A stretch of 56,817 nucleotides of DNA from Lachnospiraceae bacterium (GCA_017938285.1 JAGBBW010000102.1:1-56817); one strand, 5' to 3'. Positions 1 to 8,944 are shown, counted from the stretch's first letter. Notes: generated by a model from the letters alone, not told the origin. Program-made: numbers and translations.

Positions 1-141
1 AGACCAAATACTTGCCTATTTCTTCCATAGTACAAATTCAAAAATCCTCAGCGTAGCCCGCTACGCCTACGTTTTTTGAATTGCACTCTGAAAGAAATAT
101 TCTGCGTATTTAGTCCAGTTATTAAGAAACCGATGTACTAG
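1..141. mobile_element. Palindromic MITE-like element, copy 1 (cut by window start)
   Basis: This stretch is the reverse-complement relative of 35231-35396. The left half (AAATACTTGCC...CTCAGCGTAGC) pairs imperfectly with the right half (GCTACGCCTACG...CGTATTTAG), so the RNA or DNA could fold into a hairpin about 120 nt long. The right terminus reads AAACCGATGTACTAG, as in the complete copy. The left terminus lies outside the window. There is no coding capacity. It sits 39 bp before the DUF2971 gene and could carry its promoter or a processing signal. Confidence 0.75.
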
Positions 142-180
142 CCAGACCATACTCCCAAAAACAGGAAAGGAATACGCACT

Positions 181-1002
181 ATGCTGTATCATTACACTGA
201 TTTCATTGCCTTTGACGGTATTATCCGCTGTGCGGAGCTGAGGCTGAACAATATATTAAATATGAATGATGCTTCCGAAATGCGGCTTTTTATGAACGGC
301 ATCTATAAGGCAGTCATAGAACGTATGAAAGAAAGCGGAGAAACTGGGAAACTGCCGGAAGCTGAGAAATTTTTCAAAAAAGAACTGGAAAAAGAATTTT
401 ATTACTCTGCCTATGCTGCCTGTTTCTCCAAATTTCGTGATGATGCTTCCCAATGGGAACGTTACGGTCACTTTGGACAGGGGGTCTGCATTGCTTTCCA
501 TGAAGATATGATGGAACGTATGACCGGAGGCGCCATTTCCCTGCAGGAAGTATTTTACCAGGAGGACATGCATGGACACCGTCTGGTAGATGAATTTTAC
601 CAGCAGATTACCCGTGCGGAAAAGCTTTCCGACCATCTGCCAAAATTGCAGGGACTTATGATTGAAGCCTGGCTCCAGTCTGCAGCTTTCAAGCATCCCT
701 CCTTTGCCAGTGAAAAGGAATCCCGTCTGGTGGTATCGCCCTTTATTTCTGACGAATTTGCAATAGAGCCAAAATACCATGTGGCAATGGACCGGATAAA
801 AAAATATTACCCACTGAATCTGAACCGGATGTGCAGCCGCCTGAATCTGCATTTATCCGATTTAGTCGGGGAAATCATTATTGGACCAACCTCCTCCCAG
901 TCGCTGCCGATTTTACAGGATTATCTGGCAGACTGCGGACTGAATGTACTGAAAAATAAAATCCACATGTCAAATTGTCCATTGAGGAAGCCTACTTCGT
1001 AA
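181..1002 (+). CDS. DUF2971 family protein
   Basis: The 273-residue protein starts LYHYTDFIAFDGIIRCAELRLNNI and continues with NMNDASEM, the hallmark N-terminal pattern of DUF2971 (a tyrosine-rich 'LYHYT' strand followed by an N-D-x-x-E motif). A central segment, ACFSKFRDDASQWERYG, matches the family's C-F-S...D-x-x-S-M/Q-W core, and the C-terminal IIIGPTSSQ segment is also typical. The length is normal for the family. There is no signal peptide or membrane segment, so it is probably cytoplasmic. The biochemical function is unknown; such genes often lie in accessory or defence-rich regions. AAAGGA lies 9 nt before the ATG. It is convergent with the lipoprotein gene downstream and separated from it by a bidirectional terminator. 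Confidence 0.85.
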   Translation: MLYHYTDFIAFDGIIRCAELRLNNILNMNDASEMRLFMNGIYKAVIERMKESGETGKLPEAEKFFKKELEKEFYYSAYAACFSKFRDDASQWERYGHFGQGVCIAFHEDMMERMTGGAISLQEVFYQEDMHGHRLVDEFYQQITRAEKLSDHLPKLQGLMIEAWLQSAAFKHPSFASEKESRLVVSPFISDEFAIEPKYHVAMDRIKKYYPLNLNRMCSRLNLHLSDLVGEIIIGPTSSQSLPILQDYLADCGLNVLKNKIHMSNCPLRKPTS

Positions 1003-1017
1003 TCTTCCCGGAAAAAT

Positions 1018-1063
1018 AATAACCGTCCCGCCATGCATAAAATACATGACCGGGACGGTTATT
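1018..1063. terminator. Bidirectional terminator
   Basis: A 13-bp perfect stem (AATAACCGTCCCG / CGGGACGGTTATT) lies between two converging genes and ends 4 bp before the stop of the lipoprotein gene. The A/T flanks on each side suit both strands. Confidence 0.8.
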
Positions 1064-1067
1064 CCAA

Positions 1068-1775
1068 TTATTTAACAGTTACATTTGTGATGTGTGGATT
1101 TACACCTTCATACCAGTATAAGAAACCTTCCATATCAACCACATCGCCCACCTTTAATTCCTTTACCGCCTTGTAAACATCGGTGGAACCGTCTGTCAGA
1201 TAGGACTCAACTGTGAATGTGTAAGTAGTTCCATTCAGGGAAACGTTGAAATAAAGGTCGTCACCGTACTGACCGGAACCATCCCACTTATAGATAGCCG
1301 CAGACTCTACTGTCATACCCTTAAATGCAACGAACATATTCTGCTTCTTGATCAGGTCATCTGTACCAAGCAGGCTGGTCACATCCTCTGCCTTTGCCAC
1401 ATAATTACCTTCCATAATTTCGAAGGTAGCGTCCATGATTTCTACTTCACCGGACCATTCTGCCTTATAACCGGTAACCTTAATCTTGGTACCTGTAGTC
1501 AGCTTGGCATAATCTTCTTCCGAACAAGCCATGCCATATACAAAGTAAGCACCGTCGCCATCCTGTAAGTAAACGGTAGCAGTGTTATCCCACCAGGACT
1601 GCTTTGCCTGTACATATGCTTCGATTGTAACCTTTGTCTCCAGCTCTGCTGCTTCATACTCAGCGTAAGTCATAACACCTTCGGACTTTTTGTTAATGTC
1701 CTCTTCCTTACCACCGCAGCCAACACAGCCAACTACCATAAGAAGTGCCATAAGTAATGCTGTTAATTTCTTCAT
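1068..1775 (-). CDS. Secreted lipoprotein with OB-fold-like domains
   Basis: The 235-residue protein has a clean lipoprotein signal (KK, hydrophobic LLMALLMVVG, lipobox VGCVGC), so it should be anchored outside the membrane. The mature part has two similar beta-rich halves of about 95 residues. Each has a 'V..E.yv......w......vYlqD..GayfvY....-l..G..v.v.Gy' pattern, as in nucleic-acid-binding or OB-like folds of bacterial surface lipoproteins. No catalytic motif is visible. GAGGAG lies 8 nt before the ATG. A long leader of about 170 nt separates it from the promoter at 1957-1984. It appears monocistronic. The OB-fold reading is inference from strand and turn pattern; the lipoprotein call is firm. 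Confidence 0.75.
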   Translation of the reverse strand: MKKLTALLMALLMVVGCVGCGGKEEDINKKSEGVMTYAEYEAAELETKVTIEAYVQAKQSWWDNTATVYLQDGDGAYFVYGMACSEEDYAKLTTGTKIKVTGYKAEWSGEVEIMDATFEIMEGNYVAKAEDVTSLLGTDDLIKKQNMFVAFKGMTVESAAIYKWDGSGQYGDDLYFNVSLNGTTYTFTVESYLTDGSTDVYKAVKELKVGDVVDMEGFLYWYEGVNPHITNVTVK

Positions 1776-1956
1776 TTTCGTGTCTCCTCTTCTTTAAAAT
1801 TGTTTTTGTAACTGTTTTCTGCAGAAACCGTTACTGTCTTTCCTGATTCCGATTCCATCTGCTCCGTACTGCCGGAACATTTTTTAACAGTCCTGCCATC
1901 TCCCATTCCCCGGCGGACTTTGTTAAAAATTTAATTTTCTCTGAATCATAACACAT

Positions 1957-1984
1957 ATTATAACGAAAATTTTCTATAAATCAA
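1957..1984 (-). promoter_or_regulatory. Promoter of the OB-like lipoprotein gene
   Basis: On the minus strand TTGATT (1979-1984) and TATAAT (1957-1962) are separated by 16 bp. Transcription would start about 170 nt before the coding region, leaving a long untranslated leader with no recognised riboswitch. Confidence 0.6.
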
Positions 1985-2046
1985 TAGGTTATTTTCTTTT
2001 TTTATGACTTTTTCATTACTGTTCTTTCGCGCCAGGACAGCAAGTG

Positions 2047-3669
2047 TCAGTGTGCTCTGCGGGCAGTAACCAGTTTCCTTCCCATATACAATCCAATCAG
2101 TATCCATGCCGACACAAGAACGCCAATCAGAACAGCCGAAGCAGCCGGCAAAGGTCCCAGATCCTCCTCCGCACTTACCGCTGCTCCACTCTGGCTGCGC
2201 GGCTGATCCAGACGGTACAGTGACATGGTATCACGGTATAATGTCTCCATATAAGCTTCATCTACTGTCTGACCTCTGCGGACCGCTTTGACCGTTGTTT
2301 CCACCAGCTGCCCGGCTGCGTCACGCAGCGAAGCCGAACCATTAAACACCGGCGTAACAAATGTCTTCTCTACATTGTCCAGCAGCAGCTGTGTCGCTTC
2401 TAACTTTATGCGATAATACAGTTCATTATCCTCTCCCGCCCGGGATAAATAATCCTGATACTCTGCGGACTCCTGTGCCTTGCTTGTCACCGGTACATAT
2501 CCTTCCGTCTGGGAATAGGCAGTCTGTACCTCATTTGTCAGCAGAAACTGCATAAACAGCCAGGACGCCAGTACTTCCTGCGGGTCCGATTTGTTAAACA
2601 CACACATGGACGGTCCCTGGGAAATCATCTGGGGATTTTCCGTATCAAACTGCGGCAGCATGCGGACTTCTGTTTCAAATTCCACGATCTTTTCCTCCGC
2701 AATATCACAAAGCGGTGCATCCGTCCCCATCCAGGTAGCTCCTGCCGTGGAATCAATGGCAAAAATACACTGGCCGGCATTCAAAAAATTCGCCGGATAA
2801 CTGGAAATTTTAAACGTGGAAAACGCTCTTGTGGCACCATGCTCTGCCACGGTATATAACAGTTCCCTGGTTGTATCATGAAACAGCTGGATTTCTCCCT
2901 CTTCTGTAGAATAACCTGCTCCCTTCTGACGCAGCATCTGAATCATCATATTGTCCGTTGACTTATAAATAAACGGAATCAGCACTTTCTGTCCATTCAC
3001 CAGAAAGTTTCCTTCGCCATCCTGTGCCATTGCTGCCTCCGAAACTTCCCAGATAAATTCCCATGTCAGTTTTTCCGGCAGGGTATAGCCTAACTTTTCT
3101 ACAAAGGTTTTATTAATATAACATGCTTCTGTGGAGCGCATATATGGCAGCGCATAATAATGTCCGCCAAAGGCGCATTCCTCCAGAAACTTTGGAATAA
3201 TCTCGTCCTGCACCGGAGCATCAAATGCCACTTCGCTGCCGCCAAGTCCATATTCTGCATCCGCCATCAGCTCATCCAGAGGTACTACCGTATTGACACC
3301 GGTAAGATAGGTCGCTATATGGTCCGGATACGTAATACAGACATTCGGTGTTGTATTGGTTGCAATATTCGTGATAACATCATTGTAAATTCTGCCGTAA
3401 TCCGTATACAGACGGAGAACCACCTTCACATTCGGATACAGTGCTTCAAAATCCGCAATGGCTTTTTCATAAATATCCACCTGGGTACGGTTTGTATCAT
3501 TCTTTGCCCAGAACGTAATCTCATAATTCTGCGAAGTATCGAATGTCTCCGGCATTACAAATTCTTTTAATCCACGGGAGCCATGACAGCCAGACAGACA
3601 GCCGAGCCCCCTTGCCAGAACTACCAGCAGAAGCACCCTGGACAGCAGCTTTTTCACACTCTTCATCAT
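2047..3669 (-). CDS. ABC sugar-type solute-binding lipoprotein with C-terminal membrane anchor
   Basis: The 540-residue protein is a family 1 (MalE-like) extracellular solute-binding protein: YEITFWAKNDTNRTQVDIYEKAIADFEALYPNVKV is followed by the usual periplasmic-binding lobes (LPYMRSTEACYINK, FAIDSTAGATWMG, PQMISQGPSMCVF). The N-terminus has a lipobox (GCLSGC). Unusually, residues around 505-530 form a hydrophobic helix followed by GRKLVTARRAH, which looks like a C-terminal transmembrane anchor with a positive cytoplasmic tail. It is the last gene of a three-gene importer operon; its ATG overlaps the TGA of the upstream permease by 4 bp (ATGA), implying translational coupling. The substrate is probably a carbohydrate, not determinable here. 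No ATPase is encoded nearby; a shared MsmX-type ATPase would be needed. Confidence 0.85.
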   Translation of the reverse strand: MMKSVKKLLSRVLLLVVLARGLGCLSGCHGSRGLKEFVMPETFDTSQNYEITFWAKNDTNRTQVDIYEKAIADFEALYPNVKVVLRLYTDYGRIYNDVITNIATNTTPNVCITYPDHIATYLTGVNTVVPLDELMADAEYGLGGSEVAFDAPVQDEIIPKFLEECAFGGHYYALPYMRSTEACYINKTFVEKLGYTLPEKLTWEFIWEVSEAAMAQDGEGNFLVNGQKVLIPFIYKSTDNMMIQMLRQKGAGYSTEEGEIQLFHDTTRELLYTVAEHGATRAFSTFKISSYPANFLNAGQCIFAIDSTAGATWMGTDAPLCDIAEEKIVEFETEVRMLPQFDTENPQMISQGPSMCVFNKSDPQEVLASWLFMQFLLTNEVQTAYSQTEGYVPVTSKAQESAEYQDYLSRAGEDNELYYRIKLEATQLLLDNVEKTFVTPVFNGSASLRDAAGQLVETTVKAVRRGQTVDEAYMETLYRDTMSLYRLDQPRSQSGAAVSAEEDLGPLPAASAVLIGVLVSAWILIGLYMGRKLVTARRAH

Positions 3670-4541
3670 CCTTTGGTCCCTCCTCTGGACACACCTTCCA
3701 TAATTTTATTGCGGAACACCAGAAACAGTACAATCAGCGGCAGGGTAATGACTACCACTGCTGCCATCATAGCCGGAATATTTTCACGTCCAAACCCGTT
3801 TTCCCGGATTTCCTGAATCCCATTGGACACCAGATAATACGCCTCATCATCCGTAATCAGACGCGGCCACACATAAGAATTCCAGCACTCAATCACCTTT
3901 AATATCGTAATTGTTACCAGAGTCGGTTTTGCCATCGGAACCATGACCCGGCACAAATATTTAAAATCCGAAGTACCATCCACCTTTGCCGCCTGATATA
4001 AATTATCCGGAATCTGCTGGAACGTTTCCTTCAGCAGATATAAATAAAAGACGGACATTACAGAGGGCAGAATCAGACCGGCAAACGTATTCCGCATATC
4101 CAGATCCGTAATTGTCACAAAATTAGTAATAATGACCAGTTCATTCGGAATCATCATCATGGAAAGAAACAATACAAATGCCGCATTCTTCCCCTTAAAT
4201 TCCAGACGTGCAAAAGCAAACGCTGCCAATGTAATCACCACCAGCATAACAGCGGTTGTCACCACGGTAAAAATCAGCGTATTTAAGAAATACTCTGCCA
4301 GAGGCACTGCAGTAAATGCTTCTATATAGTTTGACATGGTCGGGGAACTGGCATAAAATTTCGGAATATACTCCGAATTATACTCTCCATAGCTCTTAAT
4401 GGAAGTCAGCACCATCCAGAAAAACGGAAACAGCACCACCACGCCCCAGAATACCAGCAGCGTATAGGTCAGTGTTTTTACAATCCGCTGCTTTCTTTTC
4501 GTTTTTTGTTCAATTTTCTCATAATCCATCTCATGATTCAT
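3666..4541 (-). CDS. ABC sugar transporter permease (MalG/AraQ type)
   Basis: The 291-residue inner-membrane permease has six predicted helices and the EAA loop KVDGTSDFKYLCRVMVPMAKP that contacts the ATPase. An N-terminal TLLVFWGVVVLFPFFWMVLTSIK helix and a MMMIPNELVIITNF segment are characteristic of the MalG/AraQ half. It pairs with the gene at 4545-5450, from which it is separated by 3 bp, and overlaps the binding-protein start by 4 bp. The order permease-permease-binding protein without an ATPase is common in Clostridia that share one ATPase among sugar importers. Confidence 0.92.
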   Translation of the reverse strand: MNHEMDYEKIEQKTKRKQRIVKTLTYTLLVFWGVVVLFPFFWMVLTSIKSYGEYNSEYIPKFYASSPTMSNYIEAFTAVPLAEYFLNTLIFTVVTTAVMLVVITLAAFAFARLEFKGKNAAFVLFLSMMMIPNELVIITNFVTITDLDMRNTFAGLILPSVMSVFYLYLLKETFQQIPDNLYQAAKVDGTSDFKYLCRVMVPMAKPTLVTITILKVIECWNSYVWPRLITDDEAYYLVSNGIQEIRENGFGRENIPAMMAAVVVITLPLIVLFLVFRNKIMEGVSRGGTKG

Positions 4542-4544
4542 AAA

Positions 4545-5450
4545 CTAATAATGCACCTTCTTTTTGCTTACTATCAGATTAATACATGTAATTGTCAGTA
4601 CAATCGTAAACAGAATAACCGCTGCTGCCGATGCATAGGACGGATAACCGCCGCTGTCCCCGTACAGCATATCATACACATAGCCGACAATCGTATTCAT
4701 TTCGGCCGCATTTAAGTCCGTACCAAACAGCGCCACTGCGTCACTATACGCTTTAAATGCGCCAATACAGCCGGTAATGAACAGATAAAAAATCATTGGT
4801 GAAATCATCGGCAGGGTAATTCTCATAAACGTACGGAACCTGGATGTCCCATCCACCTTTGCCGAATTATAATACGTCTGGTCCACAGACAGCAGTGCAC
4901 TGGTAAGTATCAGAATCTTAAACGGCAGGACAATCCAGATGGTATACAGACAGAGAACAAACATCTTTGCCCAGTATGGCCCATCAATAAAATCCACCGC
5001 CGTACCGCCAAAGAAGGTAATCAGCAGATTCACCAGACCTTCCGTATATTCCGTCTTCTGGAACAGAATCATAAACACCAGACCAACTGCCAGCGTATTT
5101 GTCACGTACGGCAGAAAAAATACGGTCTGGAACAAATTCCGCAGTGCTTCAATGGAACTTAATGCCACGGAAAGCAGCAGCGCAATCAGCGTGGACAACG
5201 GTACTGTAACCGCCACCAGTATAAACGTATTTTTCAATGCCTGTAAAAAATAAGGGTCCCTGAGTACATAAGCATAATTATAACCACCCACCCCGAAAAA
5301 TGTCTGGGAAGCGGAATTGTACCCTTCTTCCAAAGAATAAATAAATACATCAATTAACGGATATACCATAAAAACGCCAAGAAATACGATGGCCGGCAGC
5401 AAATACAGCCAGCCTTTCAGTCCACTCAAATCCAGCTTTTTCTTTTTCAT
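4545..5450 (-). CDS. ABC sugar transporter permease (MalF/UgpA type)
   Basis: The 301-residue integral membrane protein begins MKKKKLDLSGLKGWLYLLPAIVFLGVFMVYPLIDVF, a typical MalF/UgpA/LacF first helix, and has the EAA loop AKVDGTSRFRTFMRITLPMISP. The start at 5450 was chosen because GGGAG lies 8 nt upstream; the frame is open for 29 more codons, but those look non-coding and lack a ribosome-binding site. It is the first gene of the importer operon. No regulator is adjacent, so the inducer is unknown. Confidence 0.92.
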   Translation of the reverse strand: MKKKKLDLSGLKGWLYLLPAIVFLGVFMVYPLIDVFIYSLEEGYNSASQTFFGVGGYNYAYVLRDPYFLQALKNTFILVAVTVPLSTLIALLLSVALSSIEALRNLFQTVFFLPYVTNTLAVGLVFMILFQKTEYTEGLVNLLITFFGGTAVDFIDGPYWAKMFVLCLYTIWIVLPFKILILTSALLSVDQTYYNSAKVDGTSRFRTFMRITLPMISPMIFYLFITGCIGAFKAYSDAVALFGTDLNAAEMNTIVGYVYDMLYGDSGGYPSYASAAAVILFTIVLTITCINLIVSKKKVHY

Positions 5451-5535
5451 AACGAAAACTCCCATCTGCCTGTGTTCTGTTTTGCAACTTTGACCGATTT
5501 TATCATAGCACAACCTCGTTAAATTATCAACAAGC

Positions 5536-5580
5536 AAAAAGGGGTACTGTCCACATCCCTTGTAAACAGTACCCTTTTTT
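5536..5580 (-). terminator. Rho-independent terminator after the chemoreceptor gene
   Basis: The stem GGGTACTGT (5542-5550) / ACAGTACCC (5566-5574) is flanked by A5 on the left and T6 on the right. It ends leftward transcription from the chemoreceptor gene before the importer operon and could work on both strands. Confidence 0.85.
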
Positions 5581-5586
5581 CCAGCA

Positions 5587-5615
5587 AGAGAAACGCTTTA
5601 AGCAGCTTTTCCCTA
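5587..5615. repeat. AAACGCT hairpin repeat, copy A
   Basis: AGAGAAACGCTTTAAGCAGC followed by TTTTCCCTA matches the 3' part of the fuller copies at 15467-15556 and 28063-28141. It lies 8 bp beyond the stop codon of the chemoreceptor gene. Confidence 0.6.
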
Positions 5616-5622
5616 AAGACCA

Positions 5623-7035
5623 TTACAACTTTTTAAAACGGTTTACCACAGTAATCATTTCATCGGAAACACTGCGGTTTACATTCGTTTCCTTCTGAAT
5701 TTCCATCATGGCTTCCACCAGTTCCGAAGCATCCGTTGCCACTGTAGTTACTGCATTCGCACTCTCTTCAATGGTTACAGCAATGTCATTAATACCGGAA
5801 GTCATATTCTGCATGGTTTTTGTCATACCGGAAGCCTCTGTGGCAAAACCGGAGAACATCTGACTCAGCATCCGGGCATCCTTCTGATACTGGTTCATAA
5901 TGTCCACAAAAGCATCGTAATCCTTAATGACATTTCCATCCATAAAAGACAACATTTCCTTGGAATTAGCCACCAGCTTATTTACTGCTGAAATAACCAG
6001 CCCGCTGATTTCCTGAATACTATTGGCCGCCTGATGGCTGTTATCTGCCAGAACACGGATTTCTTCTGCAACTACCGCAAAGCCACGGCCTGCCTCACCC
6101 GCTCTCGCCGCCTCAATAGACGCATTTAATGCCAGCAGGTTCGTCTGTCCGGCAATATCCAGAATTCCCTGGGTCAGCTCCTGAATTTTAATAACGCTGT
6201 TGCTTTCCTCCACGGCTGACTCCAACGCTCTCTGAATGTTGTCAACCACCGAAGTTGTTGTCTTCCTGCTGTTTACTACCGTATCACGCATGGTTGCCAC
6301 ACGCTCCTGCAGCGCTGTCACTGTTTCCACGCCGGAATCAGCCTCCTGACTAATCGTTTTTGCCTGATTCAGCACATTGGTACTGCCGCCTGCAATTTCC
6401 TGGATTGTGGCTGATACCGCCTGCATGCTGGCTGCCAGTTCTTCTGTGGAAGAGGACACATTGGTGACACTGCCATTCGAATCTTCTACCCGTTCCGCTA
6501 CTATTTCCATGGATTCCATCATGCGGTCAGCACTCTTTTTCATGGTAAGCATATTATTCTGTAACAGTTCCACAAAATTGTTGATATCTGTTGCCAGCTG
6601 GCCAATTTCATCATTGCTCTTTACATTTACCCTGACTGTCAGATCCCCCTCATTCCGCTGGATACCTGCTACAATATCTTCCAATGTAACGCTCACACGC
6701 CGGGTTGGAGTCGCAATCATGCGCATGGAAACAATAATCGCAATTACCGTCACTACCAGCGCCACTGCCAGCAGTACAATATCAAATATGTAAGTTCCTG
6801 CTATTTTAATATCAATACGTTCTAATAAATACTCTGCCTGCTCCGTCAGTTCTTCTGCTCCTTCTCCCGCCGCCTGACTTCCTAACTGATTTACCGTTTC
6901 CGCCAGAGATACACTGTATCCCTCCAGCACATCATATGCCATCACATTCAAAAAACACATCAGTGCTGTAATCAGTCCCAATACCACCAAAATAACAGTC
7001 ATTTTTCTTGCTACACTGGATTTTCTTTTCTTCAT
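5623..7035 (-). CDS. Methyl-accepting chemotaxis protein with minimal extracellular domain
   Basis: The 470-residue receptor has TM1 at about residues 11-30, an extracellular stretch of only about 45 residues, TM2 at about 78-103, a HAMP domain ([20 protein letters not shown], then [14 protein letters not shown]) and a long coiled-coil signalling domain with the conserved hairpin tip [20 protein letters not shown] (about residue 292) followed by [20 protein letters not shown]. The external loop is too short for a Cache or 4-helix-bundle ligand domain, so it may sense membrane state or a partner protein. No motility or che gene lies in the window. GAGGGAG-type ribosome-binding sequence precedes the ATG. 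Confidence 0.93.
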   Translation of the reverse strand: MKKRKSSVARKMTVILVVLGLITALMCFLNVMAYDVLEGYSVSLAETVNQLGSQAAGEGAEELTEQAEYLLERIDIKIAGTYIFDIVLLAVALVVTVIAIIVSMRMIATPTRRVSVTLEDIVAGIQRNEGDLTVRVNVKSNDEIGQLATDINNFVELLQNNMLTMKKSADRMMESMEIVAERVEDSNGSVTNVSSSTEELAASMQAVSATIQEIAGGSTNVLNQAKTISQEADSGVETVTALQERVATMRDTVVNSRKTTTSVVDNIQRALESAVEESNSVIKIQELTQGILDIAGQTNLLALNASIEAARAGEAGRGFAVVAEEIRVLADNSHQAANSIQEISGLVISAVNKLVANSKEMLSFMDGNVIKDYDAFVDIMNQYQKDARMLSQMFSGFATEASGMTKTMQNMTSGINDIAVTIEESANAVTTVATDASELVEAMMEIQKETNVNRSVSDEMITVVNRFKKL

Positions 7036-7175
7036 ACAATCTCCCTCCTCTTTCAGTCATACTATTATACTTATCAAAAGAAATAGTCTGACAATATCAC
7101 CTATATTGTAGCACCATTTCTGCTTTTATACAATAATAAAACTAAAAAAAGAAGGGTACCAAAACTATAAAGCAA

Positions 7176-7189
7176 GGCCGAATAGTTAC
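7176..7189. repeat. Solitary end of the GTAAC...GTTAC element
   Basis: GGCCGAATAGTTAC differs by one base from the terminal inverted repeat (GGCTGAATAGTTAC) of the complete element at 47289-47379. No matching left end is visible within several hundred bases, so this is at best a remnant or a chance match. Confidence 0.35.
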
Positions 7190-7197
7190 AAGACCAA

Positions 7198-8175
7198 TCA
7201 GCCTACATGCCGCTCAAACCGGTGGAAATCCAGTATTTTCTCAATTTCTTCCAGTGCATCCTGTGGAATTTCAAATCCACTGGCCGCCAGATTTCCTGCC
7301 AGCTGCTCTTTCTTACTTGCCCCTGTAATCACGCTGCTGATTATATTTTCCCGTAAAATCCAGGACAATGCCAGTACCGGCATGGAAACACCCAGCTCCC
7401 CGGCAATTTTTTTCAAAGCATCTACTTTGTTTAAATTCTCCTCCGTCAGCAGATTGTTAATCTGCTTATCTGCCTGGTGTGTTGCTCTGGAACCTTCCGG
7501 ATATGGCTGGTCTTTGCCGTACTTGCCAGTCAGGAGTCCCTGCGCCAGTGGCGAAAACGGTGTAATACCAATGCCATACTTCCGGCACACCTGCATAATT
7601 TCATGCTCAATATAACGGTCCATCATATGGTACTGCGGCTGCACCACCGTCATTGGATGCAGATGATATTCTTTAATAATTCCCTGCGCTTCCTCTAATC
7701 TGGCGGCTCCCCACTCCTCACTGACACCATAATACAGAATCTTTCCCTGGGTTACCAGATCACTCAGTACACGCAGAGTTTCTTCCATCGGTGTGGTCGG
7801 GTCAAACCGGTGACAGAAATACATATCCACATAGTCCATCTGCATATTCTTTAATGTCCGGTCGATATTTTCAATGATATGCTTTCTGGACAGTCCCCAC
7901 TCATTGGCACCACGTCCGGTCGGGAAAAACACTTTGCTGGATACTACATAACTGCTTCTCGCATAATCTTTCAACACACGTCCCAGAAAACGCTCTGCTT
8001 CCCCGCCACTATAGGCATCTGCACAGTCGAAAAAATTAACTCCATTATCATAGGCAAAGCGGATGGTTTCTTCCGCCACACGGGCTGCCTCGCCGCCCCG
8101 GAGGTCCGTCATCCAGCTTCCAAGGGAAATTTCACTTACTTTTAATCCTGATTTTCCTACGTTACGATACTTCAT
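7198..8175 (-). CDS. Aldo/keto reductase (KCNAB/YghZ-like)
   Basis: The 325-residue cytoplasmic oxidoreductase has the full aldo/keto reductase layout: the first strand MKYRNVGKSGLKVSEISLG, the catalytic Asp in FFDCADAYSGGEAERFLGRVL with Tyr of DAY, the Lys in VVSSKVFFP and the His in YFCHRFDP, then the NADP(H)-binding tail SSVITGASKKEQLAGNL. The length fits the tetrameric Kv-beta/YghZ branch, which reduces aldehydes and methylglyoxal. It is divergent from an AdhR-like MerR regulator. Its promoter has the 19-bp spacer typical of MerR activation, so induction by reactive aldehydes or other electrophiles is likely. AGGAG lies 8 nt before the ATG. Confidence 0.93.
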   Translation of the reverse strand: MKYRNVGKSGLKVSEISLGSWMTDLRGGEAARVAEETIRFAYDNGVNFFDCADAYSGGEAERFLGRVLKDYARSSYVVSSKVFFPTGRGANEWGLSRKHIIENIDRTLKNMQMDYVDMYFCHRFDPTTPMEETLRVLSDLVTQGKILYYGVSEEWGAARLEEAQGIIKEYHLHPMTVVQPQYHMMDRYIEHEIMQVCRKYGIGITPFSPLAQGLLTGKYGKDQPYPEGSRATHQADKQINNLLTEENLNKVDALKKIAGELGVSMPVLALSWILRENIISSVITGASKKEQLAGNLAASGFEIPQDALEEIEKILDFHRFERHVG

Positions 8176-8218
8176 GTTGATTCGCTCCTTTACTTTCTGA
8201 CATTTTTGTTCTGTACAA

Positions 8219-8249
8219 ATGGTAACACTTCAAGTATACTTGAAGTCAA
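8219..8249 (-). promoter_or_regulatory. MerR-type promoter and operator of the aldo/keto reductase
   Basis: On the minus strand TTGACT (8244-8249) and TACCAT (8219-8224) are 19 bp apart, the over-long spacer used by MerR-family activators. Centred in the spacer is a perfect 20-bp palindrome at 8227-8246 (core CTTCAAG-TATA-CTTGAAG). The CTTnAAG-N4-CTTnAAG form matches what is known for AdhR of Bacillus subtilis. Confidence 0.85.
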
Positions 8250-8321
8250 GAAGAAATGTATGTTTTTTAAAAAACTTCGTTTCAAAGAAGATGAAACAGT
8301 AACATCAGGAGGAATCCATCC

Positions 8322-8723
8322 ATGAAAACCTATACCATCCGGGAGCTGTCCCAACTGACAAATACCCCTGCCTCTGCCCTCCGTTACTACGAGGACATCG
8401 GCCTGCTCACAAACGTAGCCCGGGAAGGCAGCAAACGCATTTACAATGACTTCCACCTTGCACGCCTCCATGCCATCCAGTGCTTCAAAAACACCGGCAT
8501 GTCCATTGCCAAAATGCAGGACTTTTTCCGTTATGAAGAAAACATTCCGGAACACATTGATGCTATCATCCAGCTGGTGACAGAACATGAGGCAGATATC
8601 GAAAAACAGATTGCCATTTTACAGAAAGAACTGTCCCATATCCAGCACAAAGTACGTTTTTACAACGGCATCAAAAAAGCCATCACCGAAGACCGGTGCT
8701 GGCCTGAATGGGAGGAAGTATAA
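8322..8723 (+). CDS. MerR family regulator, AdhR-like
   Basis: The 133-residue regulator has the MerR winged helix (TIRELSQLTNTPASALRYYEDIGLL) and the sequence CFKNTGMSIAKMQDF, followed by a coiled-coil dimerisation helix (ITEHEADIEKQIAILQKELSHIQHK region). Cys54 falls where AdhR/NmlR-type regulators carry the redox cysteine that reacts with aldehydes and quinones; there is no metal-binding cysteine cluster in the tail. AGGAGG lies 7 nt before the ATG. Its divergent neighbour, the aldo/keto reductase, carries the matching operator, so this protein very probably activates that gene. Confidence 0.92.
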   Translation: MKTYTIRELSQLTNTPASALRYYEDIGLLTNVAREGSKRIYNDFHLARLHAIQCFKNTGMSIAKMQDFFRYEENIPEHIDAIIQLVTEHEADIEKQIAILQKELSHIQHKVRFYNGIKKAITEDRCWPEWEEV

Positions 8724-8730
8724 CTTCCTC

Positions 8731-8931
8731 CTAATTTGTTCTCTCCCTGTAATAGTTCGTATGGAACTCTGCGTTAATTTCCGCAATCTCCTTCTTTCCG
8801 TCGATGTAATCCCGGTACATATCCCAGAGGTCAATGCCGCAGTCCTCCAGACCGTCATCTACAGGAACCCACTCTTTGATGAGGGCAATACGTTCTTCTT
8901 TTGTGGTATCTTTGATTAAGGTGCTTTTCAT
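8731..8931 (-). CDS. Small acidic protein of unknown function
   Basis: The 66-residue protein (MKSTLIKDTTKEERIALIKE..., ending EFHTNYYRERTN) is charged and predicted helical, with no signal peptide. GGAG lies about 9 nt before the ATG. It begins 13 bp after the stop of the YgjP-type metallopeptidase and is probably cotranscribed with it. The tidy ribosome-binding site, codon usage and position argue that it is real. It could be a small regulator or an antitoxin-like partner, but nothing in the sequence establishes a function. Confidence 0.65.
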   Translation of the reverse strand: MKSTLIKDTTKEERIALIKEWVPVDDGLEDCGIDLWDMYRDYIDGKKEIAEINAEFHTNYYRERTN

Positions 8932-8944
8932 TTTTTTCTACTCC

